Below, in pieces: positions 12,957 through 13,155 of a DNA stretch of 13,155 nt. A program made the translations under genes and the position numbers. Below the pieces are notes generated by a model. That model ran no database searches and was not told the DNA's origin. It saw only the letters and a list, made by a program, of their open reading frames with translations. Source of the DNA: an uncultured Muribaculaceae bacterium (GTDB taxonomy: Bacteria; Bacteroidota; Bacteroidia; Bacteroidales; Muribaculaceae); assembly GCA_904501735.1 (NCBI GenBank), contig CAJGBY010000026.1:1-13155 (forward strand), read 5' to 3'. Within the stretch, counting starts at the first letter, position 1. Every line of letters starts with the position of its first letter.

Positions 12957-13155
12957 TAATGTTACTTTTGTGACCAAAAGGAACCAAAAGTCTTGTGTTC
13001 TCAAATTTCCCTAACCAATAGCAAGGTGCAAGCAACCTGTGCCGTAGTAGAGTGACATCCTTCTCACTACAAAAAGCTGGTCTCTTTTTTTTGTGGTTTT
13101 ACACGATTTTTCGTCAATTGTCGAATTTTGTTGTATATATTTGTTCGGGTTTGGG
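12957..13155. other. Gene-free right end of the window
   Basis: No open frame looks like a gene. A small hairpin CTTTTG-TGAC-CAAAAG (12965-12980) followed by another CCAAAAG is the kind of short dispersed repeat seen between genes in this phylum. A TATATTTG on the plus strand (13136-13143) fits a -7 element for a gene to the right, but no -33 TTG is at the right distance. Confidence 0.4.

Noticed and set aside
12990..13080. tRNA or other structured RNA gene
   Set aside because: No cloverleaf, no T-loop GTTCRA-type signature in the right place, and only very short inverted repeats.
13136..13143. Plus-strand promoter at the right edge
   Set aside because: Only a -7 match (TATATTTG) in AT-rich DNA, without a -33 TTG at the correct distance and with no gene inside the window.

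Overview
The window looks like chromosomal DNA from a low-to-medium GC member of the Bacteroidota, probably Bacteroidales. The evidence is the promoter style (several minus-strand matches to the Bacteroides -33 TTTG / -7 TAnnTTTG consensus with 19-21 nt spacing), the lack of Shine-Dalgarno sites, the type of WG-repeat and S24 repressor genes, and GTAG-headed palindromes of the REP type between genes. All convincing genes lie on the minus strand, so transcription runs from right to left.

Layout by falling coordinate (direction of transcription). (1) 12593-13155: gene-free, repeat-rich spacer with 9-bp and 7-bp tandem repeats, an alternating purine-pyrimidine tract and a very AT-rich tract. (2) 12520-11846: HTH plus S24 (LexA-like) autocleaving repressor with a consensus promoter and its own terminator. 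(3) 11605-3681: a four-gene operon made of a highly acidic protein of unknown function (paralogue C), then hsdM, hsdS and hsdR of a complete type I restriction-modification system, closed by a strong intrinsic terminator at 3632-3662. (4) 3663-2711: gene-free spacer with REP-like palindromes, other hairpin repeats and the decayed remnant of a RhuM-family gene, a family that often accompanies type I R-M loci. (5) 2710-350: a second operon with a consensus promoter and a strong terminator: paralogue B (one module), a WG-repeat protein, and paralogue A (two modules). (6) 137-1: the first 45 codons of trpS, a core gene marking the edge of the variable region.

The type I genes should form a functional host-specificity system: HsdS chooses the bipartite DNA site, HsdM methylates adenine in it, and HsdR translocates and cuts unmodified DNA. 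All three reading frames are intact with their key motifs. The unexplained part is the acidic paralogue family. Three copies lie within 11.3 kb on both sides of the R-M genes, one of them heads the hsd operon, and the long copies carry an internal duplication. Whether they regulate or inhibit restriction (for example as DNA mimics), belong to a toxin-immunity style array, or are passengers cannot be settled from sequence alone.

Two repeat pairs (a 28-bp identical 9-mer array at 3591 and 12921, and degenerate 7-mer arrays at 190 and 12654) lie outside the R-M block and may mark exchange boundaries. A 17-bp palindrome upstream of the acidic-hsd operon shares an 11-bp half with sequence upstream of the repressor promoter, making it a candidate operator.
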